From: JAGWAJ01 sp965215155
GTDB taxonomy: Bacteria; Acidobacteriota; Vicinamibacteria; Vicinamibacterales; UBA8438
Reading direction: 5' to 3'
Assembly (NCBI GenBank): GCA_965215155.1
Contig: CBDCCY010000004.1
Coordinates: 1,674,001-1,738,000, forward strand
DNA: 64,000 nucleotides
The notes under the pieces were generated by a model that saw only the letters and a program-made list of their open reading frames with translations, searched no databases and was not told the origin of the DNA. The translations under genes were made by a program, and so were the position numbers. Positions 1-8,076 of this stretch are shown here, one piece after another (positions within the stretch are counted from its first letter, which is position 1; every line of letters starts with the position of its first letter).

Positions 1-90
1 CTCCCGCGCGCTCGACGAGCGGCCCGGACGCGACGCGAGGTCCTTGAGCGCGATGAGCGCGTAGTCCGCCTTCTTCGAGAATCGCAGCAT
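1..90 (-). CDS. Rrf2-family transcriptional regulator, N-terminal part only
   Basis: The minus strand opens with an ATG at 90 and reads MLRFSKKADYALIALKDLAS before running off the window edge after 30 codons. The FSKKADYALIAL segment is the first winged-helix segment typical of Rrf2 proteins (IscR, CymR and NsrR relatives), which often sense Fe-S clusters, cysteine status or redox state. A GGCGGGG stretch sits just upstream of the start as a possible ribosome site. The gene lies downstream of the cysteine cluster on the same strand, so it could regulate sulfur metabolism, but that is inference. The cluster-binding cysteines of the family would lie beyond the window edge, so the subtype cannot be judged. 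Confidence 0.75.
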   Translation of the reverse strand, partial: MLRFSKKADYALIALKDLASRPGRSSSARE

Positions 91-179
91 CTGCCCCGCC
101 GCGACAGAGAGACTTCCCAGCCATTCTAGCGCGGCCTGCCCCACCAGCCAACCGGACGGCGCAGGAGCCGCGCCGTCCT

Positions 180-459
180 TCAGAAGAGGTCGAGGAGGGC
201 GGGAACCCGCTGCACCTCGTCGACGAGGATGGGCCGCGCCCGGCGCTCGGCGTCGAGCGCCATCACCCGCTCGCCGAACAGCCAGGGCTCGCAGGTGAAC
301 GCGAGAAGCTGCCGGGTCTCCAGGAGATCGAAGCGTGCGGATTCCGGAAAGCGGTCGGCGAGAAGCGTCGACTTGGCGGTCTTGCGAGATCCCCAGAGGA
401 ACGCCGACTGCCGTGGCGGGAGGTCGAGGCCGAGCAGGCGCCGGTACCGACGGGCGCGG
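180..459 (-). pseudogene. Remnant of an AAA/DUF4143-type ATPase
   Basis: The minus strand encodes about 90 residues resembling the start of the AAA_14/DUF4143 ATPases: LLGLDLPPRQSAFLWG, then a P-loop-like SRKTAKST, a LLETRQLL segment and a Walker-B-like ILVDEVQ. It stops with TGA straight after, where intact relatives (known from memory) continue for some 300 residues. The P-loop has Ala where the invariant Gly before Lys should be, and no ATG, GTG or TTG start is visible in frame near the beginning. Loss of the start, the P-loop glycine and most of the length together argue for a decayed fragment. Its 5' side abuts the stop of the cupredoxin gene. Confidence 0.6.
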
Positions 460-465
460 CGTCGG

Positions 466-909
466 TCAGTCGTTCGCGTCCGGATCGACGACGACGATCT
501 CGCCGTGCATGAACTGGTGGCCCGCGCCGCACAGTCGGGAGCACTCGAAGCGGTACCGTCCGGCCGTTCGGGCGTCGAACTCCACGACCGCCTCTCCCTG
601 CCGGCGTTTCGGGACCGCCACGTTCACGCCGCGGCCCGCGATGCGAAAGCCGTGCATCGTGTCGTCGCTGCGCACGCGAAGCTCGAGCGTCACCCCGACC
701 GGGACCCGAATCTCGGACGGCGTGAAGGAGAACCGCTCGGCGAGCACCGACACGACGACCCGCTCCGGCCCGACCGAGCGCGCGACGGCGATTCCCGCCC
801 CGAGCAGCAAGACCCCGATCAGCGCCGACAGCCACCTCGATCGCAGCGGCCCGTGCAGCCCGTGCGGCCGACGCCGGCGTGGACCCCCGAGGGCGCCATT
901 GGGAGACAT
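466..909 (-). CDS. Membrane-anchored CuA-like cupredoxin (cytochrome oxidase subunit II-like)
   Basis: This 147-residue protein has a basic N-terminus, one membrane helix at about 25-45, and a cupredoxin domain exposed outside. The motif CSRLCGAGHQFM at 123-134, together with His86, gives the complete CuA ligand set (His, Cys-x3-Cys-x3-His-x2-Met) known from subunit II of haem-copper oxidases and from nitrous-oxide reductase. No oxidase subunit I or haem gene lies beside it, so it may be an orphan electron carrier, a copper protein or part of an oxidase encoded elsewhere. Its ATG overlaps the TGA of the upstream moeZ-like gene by one base, so it is probably translated with the cysteine cluster. 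Confidence 0.8.
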   Translation of the reverse strand: MSPNGALGGPRRRRPHGLHGPLRSRWLSALIGVLLLGAGIAVARSVGPERVVVSVLAERFSFTPSEIRVPVGVTLELRVRSDDTMHGFRIAGRGVNVAVPKRRQGEAVVEFDARTAGRYRFECSRLCGAGHQFMHGEIVVVDPDAND

Positions 910-2102
910 CAGTACTTCGGCAGCGACGGGTCGACGGCGTCGATCCAGCGCAGGATGCCGCCGCGGAGGTTCCTTGCCTCCGTGAACCCCGCCTCGCGCA
1001 GCAGCTTCACCGCCTTCGCACTGCGGACGCCCGACTTGCAGTGGACGATCATCTCGCGGCGGCCCTCGAGCTCGTCGAGGCGCTTCGGCAGATCGCCGAG
1101 CGGGATCAGGGTCGAGCCCGGGATGCGGCAGATCTGGAACTCCTGCGGCTCGCGGACGTCGAGGATGAAGACGCCGTCGGCACGGTCGATGCGCGCCTTG
1201 AGCTGCTCGACCGTCGCCTCGTCGTCGGCGTTGTCGGCGCCGTCGCCGTTGGCCTGCGACTCGGCGCTCGGGGCGGTCGCAGGGGCGACGCCGCAGAACT
1301 GTTCGTAGTCGATGAGCTCCGTGACGGTCGGCTGGTCGCCGCAGACCGGGCAGTCGGGGTCCCGGCGGAGCTTCAGCTCGCGGAAGCGCATGCGGAGCGC
1401 GTCGTAGACCAGGAAGCGGCCGATGAGCGGCTCGCCGTTCCCGATGATCAGCTTGACGGCCTCGGTTGCCTGGATCGTGCCGATGACTCCGGGGAGGATT
1501 CCGAGCACCCCCCCCTCGGCGCAGCTCGGCACGAGGCCGGGCGGCGGCGGCTCCGGATAGAGGCACCGGTAGCAGGGCCCGTCCTTGGCCGCGAAGACGG
1601 AGGCCTGTCCCTCGAAGCGGAAGATGCTGCCGTAGGCGTTCGGCTTGCCCAGGAGCACGCAGGCGTCGTTGACGAGGTAGCGGGTCGGGAAGTTGTCGGT
1701 GCCGTCGACGATGACGTCGTAGCCCCCGAGCAGATCGAGCGCGTTGGCCGACGAGAGCGCTACCTCGTGAAGCGGTACCTCCACCTCGGGGTTGATGGCG
1801 CGGAGCGAGTCGCGGGCCGAGTCGAGCTTGCGGCGGCCGACGTCGGGCGTGCCGTGGATGATCTGCCGCTGCAGGTTGCTGTAGTCGACCACGTCGAAGT
1901 CGACGAGGCCGATCCGCCCGACGCCCGCCGCGGCGAGGTACATCGCCACCGGTGAGCCGAGCCCCCCCGCCCCGATGCAGAGCACGCTCGCCGCCTTCAG
2001 CTTGAGCTGCCCGTCCATGCCCACCTCGGGCATGATCAGGTGGCGGCTGTAGCGGGCAACCTCCTGGTTGCTCAGGGTCGGCGTCGGTGCGGCGACGGTC
2101 AT
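909..2102 (-). CDS. moeZ: MoeZ-type E1-like adenylyltransferase/sulfurtransferase
   Basis: The 397-residue protein joins a ThiF/MoeB E1-like domain (about 10-260) to a rhodanese domain (about 295-397). GAGGLG (44-49) is the nucleotide loop and DGTDN follows at 133-137. CxxC pairs at 177/180 and 251/254 should bind zinc, Cys194 fits the E1 cysteine, and Cys355 in HCKSGVRS is the rhodanese persulfide carrier. Such enzymes adenylate the C-terminal Gly-Gly of a small ubiquitin-like carrier and convert it to a thiocarboxylate. Here the likely substrate is the CysO-like protein whose TGA overlaps this gene's ATG. Between the domains is an acidic, low-complexity linker (about 275-296). Confidence 0.93.
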   Translation of the reverse strand: MTVAAPTPTLSNQEVARYSRHLIMPEVGMDGQLKLKAASVLCIGAGGLGSPVAMYLAAAGVGRIGLVDFDVVDYSNLQRQIIHGTPDVGRRKLDSARDSLRAINPEVEVPLHEVALSSANALDLLGGYDVIVDGTDNFPTRYLVNDACVLLGKPNAYGSIFRFEGQASVFAAKDGPCYRCLYPEPPPPGLVPSCAEGGVLGILPGVIGTIQATEAVKLIIGNGEPLIGRFLVYDALRMRFRELKLRRDPDCPVCGDQPTVTELIDYEQFCGVAPATAPSAESQANGDGADNADDEATVEQLKARIDRADGVFILDVREPQEFQICRIPGSTLIPLGDLPKRLDELEGRREMIVHCKSGVRSAKAVKLLREAGFTEARNLRGGILRWIDAVDPSLPKY

Positions 2103-2389
2103 GCCCGCCTCCCGGCTCCGCCGGCGACGGACGGGATGATGCTGACGGTGTCACCGTCCTTGAGCGGCGTCGCTTCCTTGTCGAGGAAGCGGATGTCGTC
2201 GTCGTTCACGTAGATGGCGACGAAGCTCCGCAGCCTGCCGTCCTCGTTGTAGAGGTGCTTGCGGAGGCCGCCATACTCCGCCGTCATGTTCGCCAGCAAC
2301 TCGCCGACCGTGGCCCCCTCGGCCTCGACCACTTCCTGCTGGTCCGCGTAGCCGCGCAGCGGCGTCGGAATCAGAATCCTGGTGGGCAT
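2099..2389 (-). CDS. cysO: CysO/MoaD-like ubiquitin-fold sulfur carrier with residues after Gly-Gly
   Basis: This 96-residue beta-grasp protein reads like mycobacterial CysO: ILIPTPLRGY at the front, FVAIYVNDDDIRFL in the middle and SIIPSVAGG near the end. In CysO and MoaD the chain stops at the diglycine, which is adenylated and thiocarboxylated. Here five residues (AGRRA) follow it, so the carrier would need trimming before activation. A JAMM hydrolase immediately upstream and an E1-like enzyme immediately downstream are the expected processing and activating partners. The start at MPTRIL was chosen for length and homology; the JAMM gene's 3' end overlaps it by 19 bases. MoaD for molybdopterin is a less likely reading, given the cysteine synthase in the operon. 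Confidence 0.88.
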   Translation of the reverse strand: MPTRILIPTPLRGYADQQEVVEAEGATVGELLANMTAEYGGLRKHLYNEDGRLRSFVAIYVNDDDIRFLDKEATPLKDGDTVSIIPSVAGGAGRRA

Positions 2390-2832
2390 GGTGTCTCGCC
2401 TGTCTGGTCCTCGTTGCCGCTGTCCGGAGCTACGGCGACGGTCTCCTCCTCGAACGCCGACCGGTCCTCCCGCAATCGCCAGGCGGTCAGGGCCGCCGGA
2501 TCGCCTCCGGCGACGGCGACGATCACGTACGCGAACCCCGGCCACGCGTGCTCCAGATCGTAGCGGGACGGCCGCGCCGGGTGGTCCGGATGGGAGTGGT
2601 AGAAGCCGAGCAGGCCGGCCCCGATCTCGTCTGCCCGGCGCTCGGCCGCCAGGTAGTCGACCGGTCGGATGCGGAACCGCCGCCGTGCCTGCTCCTCGGC
2701 CGCGTTCGGCAGCGCGAGCGCCTCGACCACCCGCCCGGCGCTGCCGATGAGCGCACCGCAGCACTCGTAGGGGTACGTCTCCCGGCCGTGCCGGCGTATG
2801 CCCCGGTCGGCTCCAGCGCTGAGCGTCAGCAT
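2371..2832 (-). CDS. mec: JAMM/MPN+ metallohydrolase (Mec-like)
   Basis: The 153-residue protein has a full JAMM zinc site: Glu23 in YECCG, then His79-x-His81 in HSHPDHPARPSRYD, with Ser89 and Asp92. In mycobacteria Mec+ releases cysteine from the CysO-cysteine adduct; in Pseudomonas thioquinolobactin synthesis, the JAMM protein QbsD trims C-terminal residues off its carrier to expose Gly-Gly. Either job, or both, fits here, because the neighbouring carrier has five residues after its diglycine. It lies 23 bases after the cysteine synthase gene and overlaps the carrier gene. The start is the first ATG of the conserved domain. The last 20 or so residues are polar and probably disordered. Confidence 0.92.
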   Translation of the reverse strand: MLTLSAGADRGIRRHGRETYPYECCGALIGSAGRVVEALALPNAAEEQARRRFRIRPVDYLAAERRADEIGAGLLGFYHSHPDHPARPSRYDLEHAWPGFAYVIVAVAGGDPAALTAWRLREDRSAFEEETVAVAPDSGNEDQTGETPCPPGF

Positions 2833-2855
2833 CGGTCGGTTCCGCGCCGTCGCGG

Positions 2856-4214
2856 TCAGTCGGACGCGTCCTCCGAGTCCGTCGCGAAGCCCTTCTCGCG
2901 CCACGCGAGCGTCCCGCCGGTGATGCTCCGCACGTTGCGGTAGCCGAGCGACTTCAAGTACAGCAAGCCGGAGAGCGAGGCGTTCCCGCGCTGGCAGACG
3001 CTCAGGATCGGCGCGTTGCGATCCTCCGGCAGCACGGACCGGTCGACCTCGCCCGAGCCGAGCTCCGCGAGCGGCAGGTTGACCGCGCCCGGAACGTGCG
3101 CCTCCCGGTACTGCTCGCGCGGGCGCACGTCGAGCACGAACGGCCGGCCGTTCTGGAGCTCCGCGTGGGCCGTCTCGACGTCGACGGTCAGCGCGGCGTT
3201 GCCGCGGACGTTCTCTACCATCGTGTCGAGCAGCGGGCTGCGCGGCGCCGCCTTCTTCGCTTCCTGCGCCGCGAGCCCCGGCAGGTGCTTGACGACCGAC
3301 GACGCGTACTTGAACGCGCTGTCGCAGAAGATCACGACTGCGATGTTGCCCGGCTCGTCCGGCACGAGGCGAAACGCCCCGGCGAGCGCCATCGCCGAGC
3401 TCGGCCCGGCCGTGATGCTCTCCTCCCGGTTCAGCCGCAGGCAGAGGTCGAACGCTTCCCGGTTGTCCACCTCGACCAGGCCGTCGTACTCCTCCGGGAA
3501 GAAGAGCTTCGTCTGCTGGAGCTGACGGAGGCTGCGGACGCCGGGAATGTCGTGGCCCTCGCTCGGGTGGACGCCGAGCACCTGGACGCCGGCCCGCTGC
3601 TCCTTGAGGAAGCGCCCCGTGCCGGTGATCGTGCCGCAGGTGCCGAGCCCCGAGACGAAATGCGTCACCTTGCCTTCGGTCTGGCGCCAGATCTCGGGCC
3701 CCGTGGTCTTGTAGTGCGCCTCGGGGTTCGCCTCGTTGGCGTACTGGTTCAGCATGTGGAAGTCGGGCCGATCCGCGATCTCCATCGCCTTCGCGATCGC
3801 GCCCTCGGGCGCGCCCGGGGCCGGACACAGGGTGTCGTCGAGCTCCATCACGTCCGCCCCGAAGAAGCGCAGCATGGTGCGCTTCTCGAGCGGAATCTCG
3901 CTCGACAGCGGGGTCGTCAGCGAGTAGCCCCGGGCGTTGGCAATCATGGCCAGCGCCATGCCGGTGTTGCCCGACGTCGGCTCCACCAGCTTCTGGTCCG
4001 CCTGCACCGTCCGCCGCGCCTCGCCGTCGGCGACGAGGTTGGCCGCCACGCGATCCTTGACCGCGCCGAACGGGTTGTACCACTCCAGCTTGCCGTAGAC
4101 GCGAGTGTGCTCGAAGGGCGTTACGCGGTTCAGGCGGACGAGCGGGGTGGGGTTGTCGGGGCCGGACAGGAGACCGAGAATCGAGTCGTAGACGCGGCGC
4201 CCGTGATCATCCAT
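2856..4214 (-). CDS. cysM: PLP cysteine synthase (CysM-like) fused to a rhodanese domain
   Basis: Residues 1-320 form a beta-family PLP enzyme: Lys53 in AVKDR is the Schiff-base lysine, TSGNTG at 80-85 is the substrate loop and GTCGTITGTG at 191-200 binds the PLP phosphate. Residues 340-445 form a rhodanese domain with Cys407 in SVCQRGNAS. Mycobacterial CysM uses O-phosphoserine and thiocarboxylated CysO, and the CysO-like, JAMM and MoeZ-like genes directly downstream support the same route. The fused rhodanese could feed persulfide sulfur to the carrier or the active site; that is inference. This is the first gene of the minus-strand operon, and the start gives a normal N-terminus. A cystathionine beta-synthase role is the main alternative. 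Confidence 0.88.
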   Translation of the reverse strand: MDDHGRRVYDSILGLLSGPDNPTPLVRLNRVTPFEHTRVYGKLEWYNPFGAVKDRVAANLVADGEARRTVQADQKLVEPTSGNTGMALAMIANARGYSLTTPLSSEIPLEKRTMLRFFGADVMELDDTLCPAPGAPEGAIAKAMEIADRPDFHMLNQYANEANPEAHYKTTGPEIWRQTEGKVTHFVSGLGTCGTITGTGRFLKEQRAGVQVLGVHPSEGHDIPGVRSLRQLQQTKLFFPEEYDGLVEVDNREAFDLCLRLNREESITAGPSSAMALAGAFRLVPDEPGNIAVVIFCDSAFKYASSVVKHLPGLAAQEAKKAAPRSPLLDTMVENVRGNAALTVDVETAHAELQNGRPFVLDVRPREQYREAHVPGAVNLPLAELGSGEVDRSVLPEDRNAPILSVCQRGNASLSGLLYLKSLGYRNVRSITGGTLAWREKGFATDSEDASD

Positions 4215-4361
4215 GACCTCCCGATCCTACCTCACTCGGGGGGGCGGGGGACGCGTGCGCGGCGCCCCGGCAGCGGCCCGCGGAGCCTCCCCGCGCGCGC
4301 TGCGCGAGGGGCGGAGCGGCGGGGGAGCCGAGGGTCCGGGCGGACTGCTAAGATCGGCCGC

Positions 4362-5498
4362 GTGACCGTCGAGCCTTTCGCCCTCGAGCGACTCCAGTCC
4401 CTCTACGAGCACGAGGTCGAGATCAACCTGTCGGAGAGCGGCGTCGAGCCCCTGCGCCTCGACGAGTTGCTGCGGGCCGATGATCTCGGCCGCCTGCTCC
4501 GCGAGCCGCTCGGCTATCCGCAGACCAACGGCACGGCCGCGTTGCGCGAGCTGGTCGCGGCGGACCACCCCGGCGCGTCGGCCGATCACGTGCTGATCAC
4601 GGCCGGCAGCGCGGAGGCGAACTTCCTCGCCTGCTGGCGCCTCGTCGAGCCCGGCGACGAGGTCGTGGTGCTGCACCCGAACTACCTGCAGACCCACCTC
4701 CTCGCCGCGTCCCATGGCGCGCAGGTGCGCCGGTGGCCCCTGCGCCTGGAGGATGACGGCGAAGGCGCCCGCTGGGCCCCCGCGCTCGATGCGCTCGGCG
4801 ATCTCGTCACCGAGCGCACGCGGCTCGTCGTGCTCTGCAATCCGAACAACCCGACCGGAGCGCGCCTGACCGCGGACGAGGTCGACGCGGTGTGCGCCGC
4901 GGCGGCGCGGCACGGCGCCTGGGTCCTCTCGGACGAGGTCTACCGCTGCGCCGAGCGCGACGGCCGCCTGACCGCGTCGGCCTGGGGCCGCTACGACCGC
5001 GCGCTCGTCACGGGCGGGCTGTCGAAGGCCTACGGTCTGGCGGGCCTGCGGATCGGCTGGGTCGTCGCTCCGCCCTCCCTGGCCGCGGAGCTCTGGAGCC
5101 GGCGCGACTTCACGACGATCGCCCCAGCCGCCCTGAGCGACCGGCTCGCGCGCCTGGCCCTCTCCTCCGACATGCGGGCCCGGCTGCTGGCGCGCGGGCA
5201 GCGCCGCATCGGGGAGCACTACGCCATCGTCCGCGACTGGATCGCCGCGACCGGCACGGGGCTGGCGCATGTCGCGCCGGAGGCCGGCGCCATCGTGTTC
5301 GTCGGCTATCCGCAGGCGGTGCGGTCGGAGGAGATCGTCACGCGGCTCCGGGAGACCGCGAGCGTGCTCGTAGCGCCCGGCGCGCACTTCGGCCTCGACG
5401 GCTACCTCCGGATCGGGTTCGGCGGGGAGGAGCCGGCGCTCCGAGCCGGCCTGGACCGGCTCGGTCACCTGCTCGCCCGCCTGCCGCAGCCGGCCTAG
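4362..5498 (+). CDS. Class I/II PLP-dependent aminotransferase
   Basis: The 378-residue protein is a fold-type I aminotransferase. It shows NPNNPTG in the substrate region, LSDEVYRCAE with the PLP-ring Asp and Tyr, and GGLSKAYGLAGLRIGW with the Schiff-base lysine. The C-terminus keeps the usual YLRIGFGG strand before a short tail. The substrate cannot be read with confidence; members act on aspartate, aromatic or branched amino acids or in capreomycidine-type chemistry. The GTG at 4362 was chosen because the open frame upstream is antisense to the cysteine synthase. A homoserine dehydrogenase follows on the same strand, which allows a role in the aspartate family. A palindromic repeat begins right after the TAG stop. 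Confidence 0.85.
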   Translation: MTVEPFALERLQSLYEHEVEINLSESGVEPLRLDELLRADDLGRLLREPLGYPQTNGTAALRELVAADHPGASADHVLITAGSAEANFLACWRLVEPGDEVVVLHPNYLQTHLLAASHGAQVRRWPLRLEDDGEGARWAPALDALGDLVTERTRLVVLCNPNNPTGARLTADEVDAVCAAAARHGAWVLSDEVYRCAERDGRLTASAWGRYDRALVTGGLSKAYGLAGLRIGWVVAPPSLAAELWSRRDFTTIAPAALSDRLARLALSSDMRARLLARGQRRIGEHYAIVRDWIAATGTGLAHVAPEAGAIVFVGYPQAVRSEEIVTRLRETASVLVAPGAHFGLDGYLRIGFGGEEPALRAGLDRLGHLLARLPQPA

Positions 5499-5583
5499 CC
5501 ACCATGCGTCGCCTGCCGGCTGCGCCTGGCGCCCAACCAACCCTCCACGAGTCCGCGCCGTTCCGCGGCGCAGACTCCTAGCC
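5499..5583. repeat. Palindromic interspersed repeat, subtype B, single copy
   Basis: This copy is about 84 bases long. Reverse-complemented, it matches the two tandem 84-base units at 27537-27704 closely, including GGCGCGGACTC, GGAGGGTTGGTTGGG and a final ATGGTGG. The GCGCAGACTCC/GGAGTCTGCGC element that defines the family is at its right end. It fills the space between the aminotransferase stop and the homoserine dehydrogenase start. Confidence 0.8.
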
Positions 5584-5587
5584 GAAG

Positions 5588-6640
5588 ATGCCGGCGACGG
5601 AGCGCGTGGACCTGGTCCTGCTGGGCTTCGGCGGCGTGGCGAGGCGGTTCGTCGAGCTGCTGGAGGCGCGGCGCGCCCGCCTGCCGTTCGCGACGCGGGT
5701 CGTGGGCGTGGCGACGGCGCGGCACGGCTGCGCGCTCGCTCCCGCCGGACTCGACGCGCCCGCCGCCGCGCGCGGGCGCGCCCTGGCTCCGTTGCACGAT
5801 CCGGCGTGCGGGCCGCCGCCCGCCGATGCTCTCGAGCTCGTGGCGCGCGCCGCCGGGGCGGACTCCGGGGCCACCGCCGGCCGCCGGCTGGTCGTGGTCG
5901 AGAACACTCCGTACGGGACGGCCGACGGCCAGCCGGGCGTCGATCACGTGCGGGCCGCGCTCGCCGCCGGGGCGGACGTCGTCACGGCGAACAAGGGGCC
6001 CGCGGCGTTCGCGTGGCGGGAGCTCCGCGCGCGGGCCGCCGCCTCCCGCGCCCGCTTCCGGTTCGAGGGCGCCGTGCTCGACGGCCTGCCGGTCTTCAGC
6101 CTCGTCCGCGACACGCTGCCGGGCATCGCCGTCCGGGCCTTCCGCGGCATCGTCAACACGACGACCAACCACGTCCTGTCCGCGATCGACCGCGGCCGTT
6201 CCCTGGACGAGGCGGTGGCGGAGATGCAGTCGGCCGGCATCGCGGAGGCCGACGCCTCGCACGACGTCGACGGTTGGGACGCGGCCGCGAAGACGGCCAT
6301 CCTGGCCAACGTGCTGCTCGACGCCGACCTGACGCCCCACGACGTCGCCCGCACGGGGCTGCGCGCCGTCGACCCGGCTTCCGCGCGGGCGGCGCGCGCC
6401 GCGGGACGCGCCGTCAAGCTGGTCGCGTCCGCCGCCCGGCGGAACGGCCGCGTCGCGGCGGCGGTGCGCCCGGTCGAGCTGCCGGGAGACGACCCGCTCG
6501 CGCGCCTCGACGACACCGCCAAGGGGCTCTCGCTCGAGACCGATCTCCTGGGCACCATTCAGATCACCAAGTCCGCGTCGGGGCCGGCCCATACGGCCTA
6601 CGCGCTGCTCGCGGACCTCGTGTCGCTCCGCCGACCATGA
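5588..6640 (+). CDS. hom: Homoserine dehydrogenase
   Basis: This NAD(P)-dependent enzyme reduces aspartate semialdehyde to homoserine, on the route to threonine and methionine. Of its 350 residues, the first part is a Rossmann fold with LLGFGGVA at 11-18; TANKGPAAF and the homoserine-dehydrogenase region around GIVNTTTNHVLSAI and EADASHDVDGWDAAAKTA follow. It lacks the C-terminal ACT domain found in longer homologues, so threonine feedback through that domain is not expected. The final AYALLADL segment is typical of the short form. Its TGA overlaps the ATG of the CoA-transferase gene, indicating cotranscription and coupling. The ATG at 5588 starts five bases after the repeat. Confidence 0.9.
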   Translation: MPATERVDLVLLGFGGVARRFVELLEARRARLPFATRVVGVATARHGCALAPAGLDAPAAARGRALAPLHDPACGPPPADALELVARAAGADSGATAGRRLVVVENTPYGTADGQPGVDHVRAALAAGADVVTANKGPAAFAWRELRARAAASRARFRFEGAVLDGLPVFSLVRDTLPGIAVRAFRGIVNTTTNHVLSAIDRGRSLDEAVAEMQSAGIAEADASHDVDGWDAAAKTAILANVLLDADLTPHDVARTGLRAVDPASARAARAAGRAVKLVASAARRNGRVAAAVRPVELPGDDPLARLDDTAKGLSLETDLLGTIQITKSASGPAHTAYALLADLVSLRRP

Positions 6641-7878
6641 CCGAAGCCGAAACCGAGACCACGAACGCCCGGCCCGATGCCGCCGCCCCCGCCCCCGGGG
6701 CCCTCGACGGCGTGACGGTGCTCGACCTGACCCGCGTCCTGTCCGGTCCCTACTGCACCATGATGCTGGCCGACATGGGCGCCCGCGTCATCAAGGTCGA
6801 GCAGCCCGGCAAGGGTGACGACACCCGGGCCTGGGGTCCGCCGTTCCAGGAGGGGGAGAGCGCCTACTTCCTCAGCATCAACCGGAACAAGGAGAGCGTG
6901 ACGCTCAACCTCAAGCACCCGGACGGCCGCCGCATCCTCGATGCGCTGATCGCCCGCGCCGACGTCCTGGTCGAGAACTTCCGGCCCGGCACGCTCGACC
7001 GCATGGGGCTGGGCTACCGAGACCTTGCGGCCCGCCACCCCGCCCTCGTCTACTGCTCGATATCCGGCTTCGGCCAGACCGGTCCGCGGCGGCGCGAGCC
7101 GGGCTACGACGCCGTCCTGCAGGGCGAGGGGGGGCTGATGAGCATCACCGGCTCCGACGACGGCCCGGGGTATCGGCTCGGCGTGGCCATCGCGGACATC
7201 GCGTCGGGCATGTTCTCGGCCTTCGGGGTCGCGGTGGCGCTTCTCGCCCGCCACCGCACCGGCCGCGGGCAGCTCGTCGACGTCGGGATGCTCGACGCCG
7301 TCGCCGCACTGCTCACCTACCAGGCCGGCATCTACTTCGCCACGGGGACCGCGCCGGAACGGCTCGGTAACCGGCACCCGACGATCACGCCGTACGAGAC
7401 GCTGGAGGCGGCCGACGGCGACCTGGTGGTCGCGGCCGGCAACGACCAGCTCTGGCGGAGTTTCTGCGGGGTCCTCGGTCTCGACGCCCTGGCCGACGAC
7501 CCGCGCTTCCGGACCAACCGGGACCGCGTGTCGGCGCGCGCCGAGCTCCACGCGCTCCTCGTCGAGCGGCTGCGGACGCGGCCGGCGGCGGAGTGGCTGA
7601 CCGAGCTCAAGGCGGCCGGCGTTCCGTGCGGCGGCGTGCGCGATCTGGCGGAGGTCTTCTCGGACCCGCAGATCGTCGAACGGGCGATGGTCATCGCCAG
7701 CGAGCATCCCGTAGCCGGTGCCATCCGGCAACTCGGCGTGCCGGTCAAGCTCGGAGACACGCCCGGGGCCGTCCGCACGCCGCCCCCGGTGCTCGGGCAG
7801 CACACCCGCGACGTGCTCGGCGAGCTCGGATACGGGGACGCGGAAATCGAGCGCTTCCAGGAGGCGGGAGCCGTCTGA
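6637..7878 (+). CDS. Family III CoA-transferase (CaiB/BaiF type)
   Basis: The 413-residue protein opens with a short Ala/Pro-rich extension and then the family hallmarks: VLDLTRVLSGPYCTMMLADMG, VIKVEQPGKGDDTR and ENFRPGTLDRMGL. Asp158 in PGYDAVLQGEGG is at the position of the catalytic aspartate that carries CoA through mixed anhydrides. Members move CoA between acyl-CoA and a free acid such as formate/oxalate, carnitine, succinate or mesaconate. Nothing local fixes the substrate. The methylmalonyl-CoA mutase gene some 42 kb away shows that acyl-CoA chemistry exists in this organism but is not direct evidence. The ATG overlaps the stop of homoserine dehydrogenase. Confidence 0.9.
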   Translation: MTEAETETTNARPDAAAPAPGALDGVTVLDLTRVLSGPYCTMMLADMGARVIKVEQPGKGDDTRAWGPPFQEGESAYFLSINRNKESVTLNLKHPDGRRILDALIARADVLVENFRPGTLDRMGLGYRDLAARHPALVYCSISGFGQTGPRRREPGYDAVLQGEGGLMSITGSDDGPGYRLGVAIADIASGMFSAFGVAVALLARHRTGRGQLVDVGMLDAVAALLTYQAGIYFATGTAPERLGNRHPTITPYETLEAADGDLVVAAGNDQLWRSFCGVLGLDALADDPRFRTNRDRVSARAELHALLVERLRTRPAAEWLTELKAAGVPCGGVRDLAEVFSDPQIVERAMVIASEHPVAGAIRQLGVPVKLGDTPGAVRTPPPVLGQHTRDVLGELGYGDAEIERFQEAGAV

Positions 7879-8076
7879 TCCGCAGCCGAGCCGTCCGCGG
7901 TGAACGTGCCCCGAATGCGTTCGCGGGCGCCGGGACTCGGCCGGCCGTTCGCCGGCCCGGCATCGACGCCGTTCGCGCGCGGGCCGGCGACCGTCAGGGA
8001 TCTGCCGGCGTCGCCGAGGGGCGGGCGCGCGGCCGACCCGCGGATCTCCCGGCGCCCGTGCCGTATGCTCGCGCCC

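Noticed and set aside
2099..2389. MoaD of molybdopterin synthase
   Set aside because: Sequence pattern and the adjacent cysteine synthase and JAMM genes match CysO; no other molybdopterin gene is near. It is kept only as an alternative.
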